From contig CAYXBU010000004.1 of assembly GCA_964463245.1 (NCBI GenBank), positions 1-55,467 of the forward strand: a stretch of DNA of 55,467 nucleotides, in the 5' to 3' direction. Below are positions 7,778 to 15,200 of this stretch, piece after piece (the stretch's first letter is position 1; each line of letters starts with the position of its first letter). The notes beneath the pieces were generated by a model, which did not search any database, was not told the DNA's origin, and saw only the letters and a program-made list of their open reading frames with translations. A program made the translations under genes and the position numbers. Source of the stretch: CAMEON01 sp964463245. GTDB lineage: Bacteria; Bacillota; Clostridia; Oscillospirales; CAG-272.

Positions 7778-8512
7778 TCAGACAGATTCCTTTCTGTCGG
7801 CATCGGTCGCCTCGACGGGCAACTCATCGGTCGGAGCCACCTCGTCCTGCCCGCCGGCGGAGCTTTGGGCAACGCGATCCAGCTCCTTCTTGCGGTTCCA
7901 GAGCAGACTGAAGTGCGCCTCGGTACCGTTTGCGATGCGCTTGATGTTGACCATATGCTTGCCCCATACGGGCGGGATGGCGATACAGAGGATCAGAGCG
8001 GTGGCGAGGCTGCCGGTCGTCAGTCCCCGCAGGAGCGGGTAGACCACCGTCAGCATGAGCGGTGCGATGCAGATGTAATCGGTGATCAGGACTGCCAAGA
8101 GGGTTACGACCAAAAGCCCCAGGAACAACCGCCAGTCGTCCGCCAAGACGAGACCGCCCAGGCAGGCCAGACCCTTGCCGCCGCGGAATCCCATGAAGAC
8201 GGGGAACATATGCCCCATCATGCAAGAGATCCCCGCCAGCTCACCCGCGATCACCACACCGCCCACCACCAGCCGAGGGAAGAGGCGACCGGCCAAGAAG
8301 ACCGCGATGGAGGCTTTGAAAATGTCGAACAGGGCAGAGAAGATACCAACGCCCTTGCCCATGGTAATGACGGCGTTGGAGGCACCGGCGTTGCCGGAGC
8401 CGCGGCTGCGGATATCAAAGCCCCGCGCGCGAGCGATGAGGTAGGACGGGTTGATACAGCCGAGAAAATAGCCCATAAGGGTACAGAGGATCACAGACAG
8501 CCAGACAGGCAT
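7778..8512 (-). CDS. PlsY-family acyltransferase, paralogue 2, with C-terminal tail
   Basis: The product has 244 residues. The same motifs occur as in its neighbour: RGSGNAGASN (37-46), GHMFPVFMGFRGGKG, and VNIKRIANGTEAHFS. After the last motif there is a hydrophilic acidic tail of about 40 residues (QSSAGGQDEVAPTDELPVEA) that ordinary PlsY lacks. The start is preceded by AAAGGA. The two copies differ widely in sequence, so this is an old duplication or separate acquisition. Whether both act on glycerol-3-phosphate is open. Confidence 0.85.
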   Translation of the reverse strand: MPVWLSVILCTLMGYFLGCINPSYLIARARGFDIRSRGSGNAGASNAVITMGKGVGIFSALFDIFKASIAVFLAGRLFPRLVVGGVVIAGELAGISCMMGHMFPVFMGFRGGKGLACLGGLVLADDWRLFLGLLVVTLLAVLITDYICIAPLMLTVVYPLLRGLTTGSLATALILCIAIPPVWGKHMVNIKRIANGTEAHFSLLWNRKKELDRVAQSSAGGQDEVAPTDELPVEATDADRKESV

Positions 8513-8579
8513 ACGAAATTATCCTTTCCGATAAGGTTCCGCGAGGATAATACGTGGCAGTCGAAAGATAGGTGAAAAA

Positions 8580-9233
8580 TTATTTTTCGGGGTCGAGATA
8601 CTTCCACATCCCGACAAAGTAGTTGACACCCGACCAGACCGTGAACAGGATCATGGCGGCGCAGGAGAGGTAGGTCAGAGGTGTGTACTGCACCCACCAA
8701 GCGGGCAGAAGCTCCCGCAGGAAGGGGATCTCATAGAGCATAGGCTCGATGATGGCGGCACTGACACAGACGATCTGGGTGACGGTCTTGATCTTGCCCA
8801 GCATATTGGCGGGTACCACCACGCCGCCCGAGGTCGAGGCGACCAGGCGCAGGGAGGTGACGGCCAGCTCGCGGAAGACCACGATGAGCATTGCCCAGAC
8901 AAAGACCGGTCGCAGGGCATCGTAGCGGTAGACGATGGTTGCCAGCGCGCCGATGACCATGAACTTGTCGGCTAAAGGATCCATCAGCTTGCCGAAATCC
9001 GTCACGAGATGGTGCTTGCGGGCGATCTTGCCGTCCAGCATATCCGTCACGGAGGCGAAGATGAACAGGAACGCTCCCACGATCCCCGTGACCAACTCGG
9101 GCACCAGGCTGTCGGGCAGTACCATGACCGCGATCATGACCGGCACAAGGCAGAGACGGAGCACCGTCAGCTTGTTGGGGAGATTCATGTTGACCTTCTT
9201 TTTGGGGGTGGTGGTCTCGGTGTTCTTACTCAT
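8580..9233 (-). CDS. pgsA: CDP-diacylglycerol--glycerol-3-phosphate 3-phosphatidyltransferase
   Basis: The product has 217 residues and makes phosphatidylglycerophosphate, the first step to phosphatidylglycerol, at the membrane. The CDP-alcohol phosphotransferase signature is complete between residues 64 and 89: DMLDGKIAR, then G81, D85 and D89 with the usual spacing. Several membrane helices follow. The ATG at 9233 overlaps the end of rimO by 8 bp (ATGAGTAA), and AAAGGAG sits ten bases upstream inside rimO. A longer reading frame upstream is only rimO sequence. Together with the plsY genes just downstream it forms a phospholipid block. Confidence 0.9.
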   Translation of the reverse strand: MSKNTETTTPKKKVNMNLPNKLTVLRLCLVPVMIAVMVLPDSLVPELVTGIVGAFLFIFASVTDMLDGKIARKHHLVTDFGKLMDPLADKFMVIGALATIVYRYDALRPVFVWAMLIVVFRELAVTSLRLVASTSGGVVVPANMLGKIKTVTQIVCVSAAIIEPMLYEIPFLRELLPAWWVQYTPLTYLSCAAMILFTVWSGVNYFVGMWKYLDPEK

Positions 9234-10620
9234 GATCCTGTATCTCCTTTGCGGGCACCTCAGTGCCGTACATATCGTAGTCCACGACCTCTTCAATGCA
9301 CACGCGGATGATGTCACCCGGGGCGGGGCGGGTCTTGCCCGCAGGACGGAAGAACACCTTGCCGTCGATCTCGGGCGCGTCGGCGGTGGAGCGACCGTAG
9401 CAGGACTCGCTGACGGGGTCGTAGTCCTCGCACAGCACCGAGACGGTCTGTCCGACCTTCTGCTCGTTCAGCTCGGTGTTGATGAGCATCTGCTCCTTCA
9501 TAAGGATGTCGCGGCGACGCTCCTTCTCCTCCTCCTCGATCTGATCGGGGAAGTCATAGGCGGGAGTCCCCTCCTCGCGGGAGTAGGTGAACACGCCCGC
9601 GTGGTCGAACCGCTCCTCCTTCATGAAGTCCGCCAGCTCCTCGAAATCCGTCTCGGTCTCGCCGGGGAAACCCACGATGAAGGTGGTGCGGATGACGATG
9701 TCGGGCACCTCGTGTCGCAACTTCGCCAGCACCTCGCGGATCAGAGCCGAGTCCCCGTGGCGGTTCATGGCCGAGAGCATCCGGTCGCTGATATGCTGGA
9801 GCGGCAGGTCGATGTACTTGAGTACCCGCGGGTTGTCGCGGATCTCGGCGATCAGCTCGTCGGTGATCTTGTCGGGATAGCAGTAGAGCAGGCGCACCCA
9901 CGGGATGTCGGTCTCGGTGGTGATGCGGTGGATCAACTCATGCAGGGCATAGTGCCCGTAGAGATCCTTTCCGTAGCGGGTGATGTCCTGCGCGATCAGG
10001 GTCAGCTCCTTGACCCCCAGCTCGGCCAGCTCGGCGGCCTCCTTGACCAGCTCCTCCATCGGGCGGGAGCGGAAGTCCCCGCGTATGTAGGGGATGGCGC
10101 AGTAGGCACAGCGGTTGTCACAGCCCTCGGCGATCTTGAGGTAGGCGGCGTAGTCCGGGGTGGTCAGCACGCGGTCGCCGCCCAGTCTGACCGTGTTCTT
10201 GTCCTCAAAGGAGCTGTACTTGCAGGCCGCCTCGGTGGGGCTCCCGCCCGCTTCCTCGGCCTTGACCTGCGCCTCCACGGCGCGGATGGCATCCACGATA
10301 TGGTGGATACTGCCGACACCCAGGATGGCATCCACCTCCGGCATATCCTCGAATATCTCCTCCCGATACCGCTCCGAGAGGCATCCGGTGACGATGATGC
10401 CCTTTAAGTGGCGGTTCTCCTTGAGCCACGCCACGTCCAGGATATTGTCCACCGCTTCCTTGCGGGCACTTTCGATGAATGCACAGGTGTTGATGATGAT
10501 GATGTCTGCGTCGATGTCCTCAGCCGTGATCTCGTAGCCCGCCTCCACGACCTCGTGGAGCATGACCTCGGTGTCCAGCTGGTTCTTGGGGCAACCCAAG
10601 GAAATAAAACCGATCTTCAT
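9226..10620 (-). CDS. rimO: Ribosomal protein S12 methylthiotransferase
   Basis: The product has 464 residues. RimO adds a methylthio group to an Asp of ribosomal protein S12, using two iron-sulfur clusters and SAM. Cys10, Cys46 and Cys80 form the N-terminal cluster site (LGCPKN, NTCAF, VTGCL). The radical SAM motif GCDNRCAYC has Cys167, 171 and 174. A C-terminal TRAM-like region follows (EQKVGQTVSVLCEDYDP). The start at the conserved MKIGFISLGCPKN was chosen. AAAGG lies about 15 bases upstream, a little far, so the ATG five codons earlier is possible but has its AAAGG directly adjacent. It is translationally coupled to pgsA. Confidence 0.92.
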   Translation of the reverse strand: MKIGFISLGCPKNQLDTEVMLHEVVEAGYEITAEDIDADIIIINTCAFIESARKEAVDNILDVAWLKENRHLKGIIVTGCLSERYREEIFEDMPEVDAILGVGSIHHIVDAIRAVEAQVKAEEAGGSPTEAACKYSSFEDKNTVRLGGDRVLTTPDYAAYLKIAEGCDNRCAYCAIPYIRGDFRSRPMEELVKEAAELAELGVKELTLIAQDITRYGKDLYGHYALHELIHRITTETDIPWVRLLYCYPDKITDELIAEIRDNPRVLKYIDLPLQHISDRMLSAMNRHGDSALIREVLAKLRHEVPDIVIRTTFIVGFPGETETDFEELADFMKEERFDHAGVFTYSREEGTPAYDFPDQIEEEEKERRRDILMKEQMLINTELNEQKVGQTVSVLCEDYDPVSESCYGRSTADAPEIDGKVFFRPAGKTRPAPGDIIRVCIEEVVDYDMYGTEVPAKEIQDHE

Positions 10621-10702
10621 AGGGAATCCGTTCATCCTTTCCGACGGGGCGGCCTGTCGGCTCCCCGTAAGGGCATGATACCGCCCTTTTTCTCCACTGT
10701 AT

Positions 10703-10731
10703 ATGGTATCATATTTTCCCCTTTTTGTCAA
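10703..10731 (-). promoter_or_regulatory. Promoter of rimO-pgsA
   Basis: Minus-strand TTGACA (10726-10731), a 17-nt spacer, and TACCAT (10703-10708) with TGA before it. The leader of about 75 nt is GC-rich and can fold. Confidence 0.65.
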
Positions 10732-10774
10732 GAGTTTTTCCGCTTTTTGCGGGGAACGGCTCGGAAAAAGAACG

Positions 10775-10807
10775 GCGGAGCACCTTCCTGAGAAGGAGTT
10801 GCCCCGC
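10775..10807 (-). terminator. Terminator of the ribbon-helix-helix gene
   Basis: The minus-strand hairpin GCGGGGCA...TGCTCCGC has an inner CCTTC/GAAGG stem and is followed by TTCTTTTT. Confidence 0.75.
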
Positions 10808-10818
10808 GCTCTGTATGG

Positions 10819-11025
10819 TCAGTTCTTACCTTGATTTCCGGACGGGGGATCGGTCGGGAGCGGTATCTCACCGTCGGCGGCCTCAAACTCGCGGATGCAT
10901 TTGCGGATCAGGTACAGCACCTGCCCGTTGGCAGAGCGACCCTCGTAGCGGGCGATGTAGTGGAGCTTGTAGTGAAGGACGGGGTCGATCTCCAATCCCA
11001 GATGCTTGTTTGTCTTGTTCCTCAT
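10819..11025 (-). CDS. Small Arc-type ribbon-helix-helix DNA-binding protein
   Basis: The product has 68 residues. AGGAG lies about ten bases before the ATG at 11025. An ATG seven codons earlier has no site. The pattern LGLEIDPVLHYKLHYIARYE then GRSANGQVLYLIRKCIREFE gives one beta strand and two helices, as in Arc/MetJ-like proteins, where the strand enters the major groove as a dimer. Such small proteins are common in Firmicutes and usually act as local repressors. It is divergent from the SLOG gene, and the shared 109-bp gap is an obvious place for an operator, but no clear inverted repeat was found. Confidence 0.75.
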   Translation of the reverse strand: MRNKTNKHLGLEIDPVLHYKLHYIARYEGRSANGQVLYLIRKCIREFEAADGEIPLPTDPPSGNQGKN

Positions 11026-11077
11026 GAAAAAAATCTCCTGAATCATCTCGATATGAGTACATTTTAAGATTATTTTG

Positions 11078-11086
11078 TGCTATAAT
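11078..11086 (+). promoter_or_regulatory. Extended -10 promoter of the SLOG gene
   Basis: TGCTATAAT at 11078-11086. The position expected for the -35 holds only TACATT, so this is an extended -10 promoter with a weak -35. Confidence 0.6.
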
Positions 11087-11134
11087 GTGGGAAGTATACT
11101 CAAATCAAGTAGACTAATTTGGAGGGGCAAGCAT

Positions 11135-11497
11135 ATGAAACTGGCGATCATCGGCTCAAGAGGACTGTATATACGGAATATCGGGGCGTACCTGCCGCCC
11201 GGGGTGACCGAGTTGGTCTCGGGCGGAGCGCGCGGGGTGGACAGCTGTGTGCGGGACTTTGCGCAGGAGAGCGGGATCCCCCTGCGTGAGTTCCTGCCGG
11301 ATTATCCGCGCTACGGGCGCGGCGCACCGCTCAGGCGTGATCGGGAGATCGTGTGCTATGCGGACGAGGTACTGGCCTTCTGGGACGGGCAGTCGCGCGG
11401 CACCGCGTATGTTTTGAGGCTGTGCGAGCGGCTCGGCAAGCCGACGCGGGTCGTCCTCCTGCCGCCCTCGGCAGGGAACGGGCAGGATCCCGCCTGA
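11135..11497 (+). CDS. SLOG-family (DUF2493/YspA-like) protein
   Basis: The product has 120 residues. GGAGG lies nine bases before the ATG. It has a Rossmann-like fold of the SLOG superfamily: the N-terminal strand LAIIGSRGLY, the loop VSGGARGVDS, the FLPDYPRYGRGAPLRRDREIV segment, and VLAFWDGQSRGTAYVL near the end. Relatives bind nucleotides or nucleotide-derived ligands. Others include the LOG cytokinin-riboside hydrolases and sensor domains in conflict systems. It is divergent from a small DNA-binding protein. Its ligand is unknown. Confidence 0.75.
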   Translation: MKLAIIGSRGLYIRNIGAYLPPGVTELVSGGARGVDSCVRDFAQESGIPLREFLPDYPRYGRGAPLRRDREIVCYADEVLAFWDGQSRGTAYVLRLCERLGKPTRVVLLPPSAGNGQDPA

Positions 11498-11525
11498 CAT
11501 TTTTGCAAAAATGTGCATTTCCCTA

Positions 11526-11554
11526 TTGACAGCAGACCGAAAATCGGGTAAAAT
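11526..11554 (+). promoter_or_regulatory. Sigma-A promoter of the isomerase gene
   Basis: TTGACA (11526-11531), 17-nt spacer, TAAAAT (11549-11554). Confidence 0.8.
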
Positions 11555-11614
11555 AACGGTGGACGGCTCACCGGCCGCCAAGCATCCTGTACATGAGATA
11601 AAGGAGATAACCGT

Positions 11615-12187
11615 ATGAAAACCATCAAGAATAAGGAACTGTTGGTCGCGGCGGATTTTGCCGGATTCCCGCTGAAGGAGGCGGTCGTAGAGCACTTGCA
11701 GAATAAGGGCTGGAAGATCACGGATATCGGTGTTCGCGCCGACAGCGACCCGAACGACACCGACCTGATGTTCCACCGCGTGGGACTGCGTGTCGGTTCC
11801 ATGATCGCCGAGGGAGAGTTTGAGCGCGCACTCATATTCTGCGGAACCGGTATGGGTATCCATATCGCCGCATCCAAGTGCCCTCACGTCCATGCGGGCG
11901 TGGTGGAGAGCGTGCCCGCCGCCCTGCGCGCCATCACCGGCAACGGGGTCAACGTGCTGGCTATGGGTGCCTTCTATGTCGCTCCCAAGATGGGCTGTGA
12001 CATTGCGGATGCATACCTCAATGCCGAGCTGGGTTCCGGCTACGAGTGGTGGCACAACTTCTACGAGTTCCACAAGCTGGCCATCGACGAGCTGGAGGCC
12101 TTTGACTACGAGGAGTATAAGAAGAACGGCTTCAAGGTCAACAAGCTGGGGGACTACGACCTCGTGCTGGAGGACAAGCCGGAGTAA
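11615..12187 (+). CDS. RpiB/LacA/LacB-family sugar-phosphate isomerase
   Basis: The product has 190 residues. AAAGGAGAT precedes the start. The family interconverts aldose and ketose phosphates such as ribose-5-phosphate and ribulose-5-phosphate. The N-terminal LLVAADFAGFPLKE is the usual phosphate-binding start. FCGTGMGIHIAASK carries the Cys that acts as base in RpiB, and GVNVLAMGAFYVAP closes the fold. The protein is about 40 residues longer than E. coli RpiB, with a C-terminal extension rich in Glu, Tyr and Lys, and the usual His of the RQHND-like segment is replaced (AITGNGVNV). The physiological sugar may therefore not be ribose phosphate. It has its own promoter and a terminator-like hairpin. 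Confidence 0.85.
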   Translation: MKTIKNKELLVAADFAGFPLKEAVVEHLQNKGWKITDIGVRADSDPNDTDLMFHRVGLRVGSMIAEGEFERALIFCGTGMGIHIAASKCPHVHAGVVESVPAALRAITGNGVNVLAMGAFYVAPKMGCDIADAYLNAELGSGYEWWHNFYEFHKLAIDELEAFDYEEYKKNGFKVNKLGDYDLVLEDKPE

Positions 12188-12207
12188 TACGGCAGGAAAA
12201 AAGAGAA

Positions 12208-12231
12208 GGGAAGCCCCACGGGAGGCTTCCC
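12208..12231 (+). terminator. Terminator-like hairpin after the isomerase gene
   Basis: GGGAAGCC/GGCTTCCC with a short loop, followed by CCTTTCTTG. The U-run is broken, so read-through into the radical SAM gene is possible. Confidence 0.55.
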
Positions 12232-12255
12232 CTTTCTTGCGGATCGGAGGTTCAT

Positions 12256-13212
12256 ATGGAGGAACGAATGACGGCGGGGTGCGTACAGTGTCCCCGCCTG
12301 TGCGGTGCCGCGCGGGAGGGAGATCGTCTCGGCATCTGCGGTATGCCCCGCGACTTGTATGTGGCGCGGATCGCCCCCCACCACTGGGAGGAGCCGCCCA
12401 TCAGCGGGACGGCTGGCTCGGGGACGGTGTTCTTTTCCGGGTGCAGCCTCGGCTGTGTGTTCTGTCAGAACCACGATATCAGCCGTGGGCGGCAGGGTAC
12501 TCGCCTTACGGAGAGGGAGCTGACCGACCGCCTGCTGAGGCTGGCCGAGAGCGGGGTACACAACCTCAATCTCGTCACCCCGACCCACTATACCGACATA
12601 CTGGTACGGGTGCTGGAGAGGATCAAGCCCCGCCTGTCCGTGCCGGTGGTGTGGAACAGCGGCGGGTATGAGTCGGTGGAGTCCCTTGGGCGGCTGGAAG
12701 GGCTGGTGGATGTGTACCTGCCGGACTTCAAGTATGCCTCCTCCGCCTTGGCAAAGGCACTGTCCGCAGCACCGGACTACCCGGAGGTCGCCGTCGCCGC
12801 CCTGACCGAGATGTACCGTCAGACGGGGCGGGTGCAGTTCAGCTCGGAGGGGGAGGACGGGCTGCTCCTGCGTGGTGTGCTGGTACGGCACCTTGTCCTG
12901 CCGGGGTGTCGGCGGGATTCCATCGCCGTGCTGGAGCGGCTGGCGGCTCTGCTCCCGGCGGGGGATATCCGCCTGTCAGTCATGAGCCAATACACCCCGG
13001 ATTTCCTTGACCCCGCCTTCGCGCTCTCGCCCGACACGGTGGCGGCTCTGGAGGCTGAGGGCATCCGTCCCGCCCTTCGCCGCCGCCTGACGGATTTTGA
13101 GTACCGCTCGGTGCTGGATGCCACCGACCGCTTGGGGCTTGTCGGCTACCGCCAGGATCGCGCCTCGGCGCAGACCTGCTTCACACCGGACTTCGCGGGA
13201 GGTCTGCTCTGA
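12256..13212 (+). CDS. COG1313-type radical SAM protein (PflA-like)
   Basis: The product has 318 residues. CGGAGG precedes the ATG. Residues 59-72 read FFSGCSLGCVFCQN, with Cys63, 67 and 70 binding the SAM cluster. An additional Cys set at 9, 12, 16 and 28 (CVQCPRLCG, GICGM) could hold zinc or a second cluster. VWNSGGYES and VYLPDFKYA follow the typical order for COG1313, annotated as uncharacterised pyruvate-formate-lyase-activating-like proteins. No glycyl-radical partner is encoded in the window. The target is unknown. The gene ends at a perfect terminator shared with the aromatic operon. Confidence 0.85.
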   Translation: MEERMTAGCVQCPRLCGAAREGDRLGICGMPRDLYVARIAPHHWEEPPISGTAGSGTVFFSGCSLGCVFCQNHDISRGRQGTRLTERELTDRLLRLAESGVHNLNLVTPTHYTDILVRVLERIKPRLSVPVVWNSGGYESVESLGRLEGLVDVYLPDFKYASSALAKALSAAPDYPEVAVAALTEMYRQTGRVQFSSEGEDGLLLRGVLVRHLVLPGCRRDSIAVLERLAALLPAGDIRLSVMSQYTPDFLDPAFALSPDTVAALEAEGIRPALRRRLTDFEYRSVLDATDRLGLVGYRQDRASAQTCFTPDFAGGLL

Positions 13213-13224
13213 GTCGCGTATCGA

Positions 13225-13260
13225 AAAAGCCGTTCCCCTGCCAAATGGGGAACGGCTTTT
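13225..13260. terminator. Strong bidirectional terminator
   Basis: AAAAGCCGTTCCCC and GGGGAACGGCTTTT form a perfect 14-bp stem with an 8-nt loop. It ends the radical SAM gene on the plus strand and the long aromatic array on the minus strand. Confidence 0.95.
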
Positions 13261-13269
13261 CCTTTCGGC

Positions 13270-14301
13270 TCAGAGCGTGTCGGCTATATCCAGGATCAGA
13301 CGCTCGGTCTTCTCCCAGCCGATGCAGGGATCGGTGATGGAGCGACCCAACTCCTCATGGTCGGAGATGCTCTGGGAGCCATCCAAAAGGTAGCTCTCGA
13401 TCATCAGACCCTTGACCAGGCGGCGCACATCCTCCGAGTGGCGGCGGCTGTGGAGGACCTCCTTGGAGATGCGGATCTGCTCCAGATACTTCTTGCCGGA
13501 GTTGGCGTGGTTGGTGTCGATGATGGCGGCGGGATTCTCCAGCCCCGAGGCGGCGTACCGCTCGGCCAGCGCAAGCAGGTCTTCGTAATGGTAGTTCGGG
13601 TAGGAGCGACCGTACTGGTCGACATACCCGCGCAGGATGGCATGGGCGTAAGGATTGCCCTGGCTCTTGACTTCCCAGCCGCGATAGCAGAAGATGTGGG
13701 AATGATGTGCGGCGGTGATGGAGTTCATCATGACCCCGATGTCCCCGCCGGTCGGGTTCTTCATGCCCACCGGGATGTCCAGACCGCTGGCGGTCAGGCG
13801 GTGCTGTTGATCCTCCACCGAGCGGGCACCGACGGCGGTATAGGCCAACAGGTCGGACAGGTAGCGGTGATTCTCCGGGTAGAGCATTTCATCGGCGCAA
13901 GCCAATCCGGTCTCCTCCAGGGCGCGCATATGCAGGCGGCGGATGGCCAAGATGCCCTTGAGCAGGTCGGGGGCGGCGTTGGGGTCAGGCTGGTGCAGCA
14001 TCCCCTTGTAGCCGTCACCCGTGGTGCGGGGCTTGTTGGTGTAGATGCGCGGGACGATCAAGAGCTTGTCCGCGACCTGCTCCTGTACGCGGCGCAGGCG
14101 GTGGATGTACTCCAGAACCGTCTCCTCGTGGTCGGCCGAGCAGGGACCGATGACAAGAATGAACTTATCGGTCTTCCCGGAGAGAATGTCCTTCAGCTCT
14201 GCGACGGTCTTCTCACGGGTGGCAACAGCCTTCTCAGAGGCGGGGTACTGCTCCTTGATCTCCTTGGGGATGGGGAGCTTGCGGTAGAATTGCATATTCA
14301 T
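13270..14301 (-). CDS. aroF: DAHP synthase, type I (AroG/AroF-like)
   Basis: The product has 343 residues. It condenses PEP and erythrose-4-phosphate into DAHP, the entry step of the shikimate pathway. FILVIGPCSADHEET holds the PEP site (Cys in GPCS), PRIYTNKPRTTGDGYKG is the long family signature, and IDTNHANSGKKY gives the metal-binding His. Length and N-terminus match the E. coli type that is feedback-inhibited by an aromatic amino acid, but which one cannot be read here. It is the last gene of the minus-strand array, 11 bp after tyrA, and stops just before the shared terminator. AroF, AroG or AroH would all fit as a name. Confidence 0.92.
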   Translation of the reverse strand: MNMQFYRKLPIPKEIKEQYPASEKAVATREKTVAELKDILSGKTDKFILVIGPCSADHEETVLEYIHRLRRVQEQVADKLLIVPRIYTNKPRTTGDGYKGMLHQPDPNAAPDLLKGILAIRRLHMRALEETGLACADEMLYPENHRYLSDLLAYTAVGARSVEDQQHRLTASGLDIPVGMKNPTGGDIGVMMNSITAAHHSHIFCYRGWEVKSQGNPYAHAILRGYVDQYGRSYPNYHYEDLLALAERYAASGLENPAAIIDTNHANSGKKYLEQIRISKEVLHSRRHSEDVRRLVKGLMIESYLLDGSQSISDHEELGRSITDPCIGWEKTERLILDIADTL

Positions 14302-14312
14302 GGTATATCACC

Positions 14313-15200
14313 TCACTGTGTTTCGATGGGGGAATCGTTGGTCTGTGGTTTGTCAAAAAGGGAACGGCGGGCAGTCGCCAGCTGCATCTTCTCCCGCATT
14401 CCGGGGATGTCGCCGTCGGCCAGCAGGGAGCGGAAGGCCGCGAACTCGGCGGCAAATGCATCCATCTCGGCCAGCAAGGCCTCGCGGTTGGCGGAGAACA
14501 GCTCCGCCCACATGGCATCGTTGATCTTTGCAATGCGGGTCAGGTCGCGGAAGGAGTCTCCCGTGTACTTTTCCAGCCCGGTCATGTCGCCTGCATCCAT
14601 CAGGGTGACCGCGATGACGTGGGTCAGCTGGGACAGGAAGGCGATCATGCGGTCGTGCTCGGCGGGGGACAGCTCGGAGATGCGGGAGAAGCCCAGCACC
14701 CGCCCCAGCTCGCGGCAGGTCGCAATGGCCTCGGGGGTATTCCTCTCGGTGGGGGTGACGATGTAGTTCGCGCCGTGAAAGACACTGTCGTCACTGAAGG
14801 CGATGCCAGACCGCTCCCGTCCCGCCATGGGGTGTGCCGAGATGAATTCAACACCATCGGGGAGAAGGGCTTGCACCGTCTCCACCACCCCTGACTTCAC
14901 ACCGGTCACGTCTGTGACCAGTGCTCCGGGGCGGATGAGGTGACCGTAGGTTTGCACCCACTCGATGAAGGTGTGGGGGTAGAGGGCAAAGATCAGAAGG
15001 TCTGCCGCGCCTACATGGGCGGGATCGACTGTTGTGGTGGCGTGCTCCAAGATGCCGTTCTTGCGGGCGTAGCTCACATCGGCCTCCTCCTTGGTGATGG
15101 CCGAGACGGTGTAGCCCTGCCGCGTAAGGGCGCGGGCGTAGCCGCCGCCGATCACGCCGAGACCGATGATAAGGATATGGGTATGTTTGTCAAGCTTCAT
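14313..15200 (-). CDS. tyrA: Prephenate dehydrogenase
   Basis: The product has 295 residues. It oxidises prephenate to 4-hydroxyphenylpyruvate with NAD(P), the tyrosine branch. The N-terminal ILIIGLGVIGGGYA is the Rossmann nucleotide loop. FISAHPMAGRERSG contains the His/Gly-rich substrate segment, and LSQLTHVIA is typical of the helical domain. There is no ACT or chorismate mutase domain, so it is the short form. The ATG overlaps the end of aroA by 11 bp. Confidence 0.92.
   Translation of the reverse strand: MKLDKHTHILIIGLGVIGGGYARALTRQGYTVSAITKEEADVSYARKNGILEHATTTVDPAHVGAADLLIFALYPHTFIEWVQTYGHLIRPGALVTDVTGVKSGVVETVQALLPDGVEFISAHPMAGRERSGIAFSDDSVFHGANYIVTPTERNTPEAIATCRELGRVLGFSRISELSPAEHDRMIAFLSQLTHVIAVTLMDAGDMTGLEKYTGDSFRDLTRIAKINDAMWAELFSANREALLAEMDAFAAEFAAFRSLLADGDIPGMREKMQLATARRSLFDKPQTNDSPIETQ

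Noticed and set aside
13357..14766. 469-codon frame on the plus strand
   Set aside because: Antisense to aroF and tyrA.
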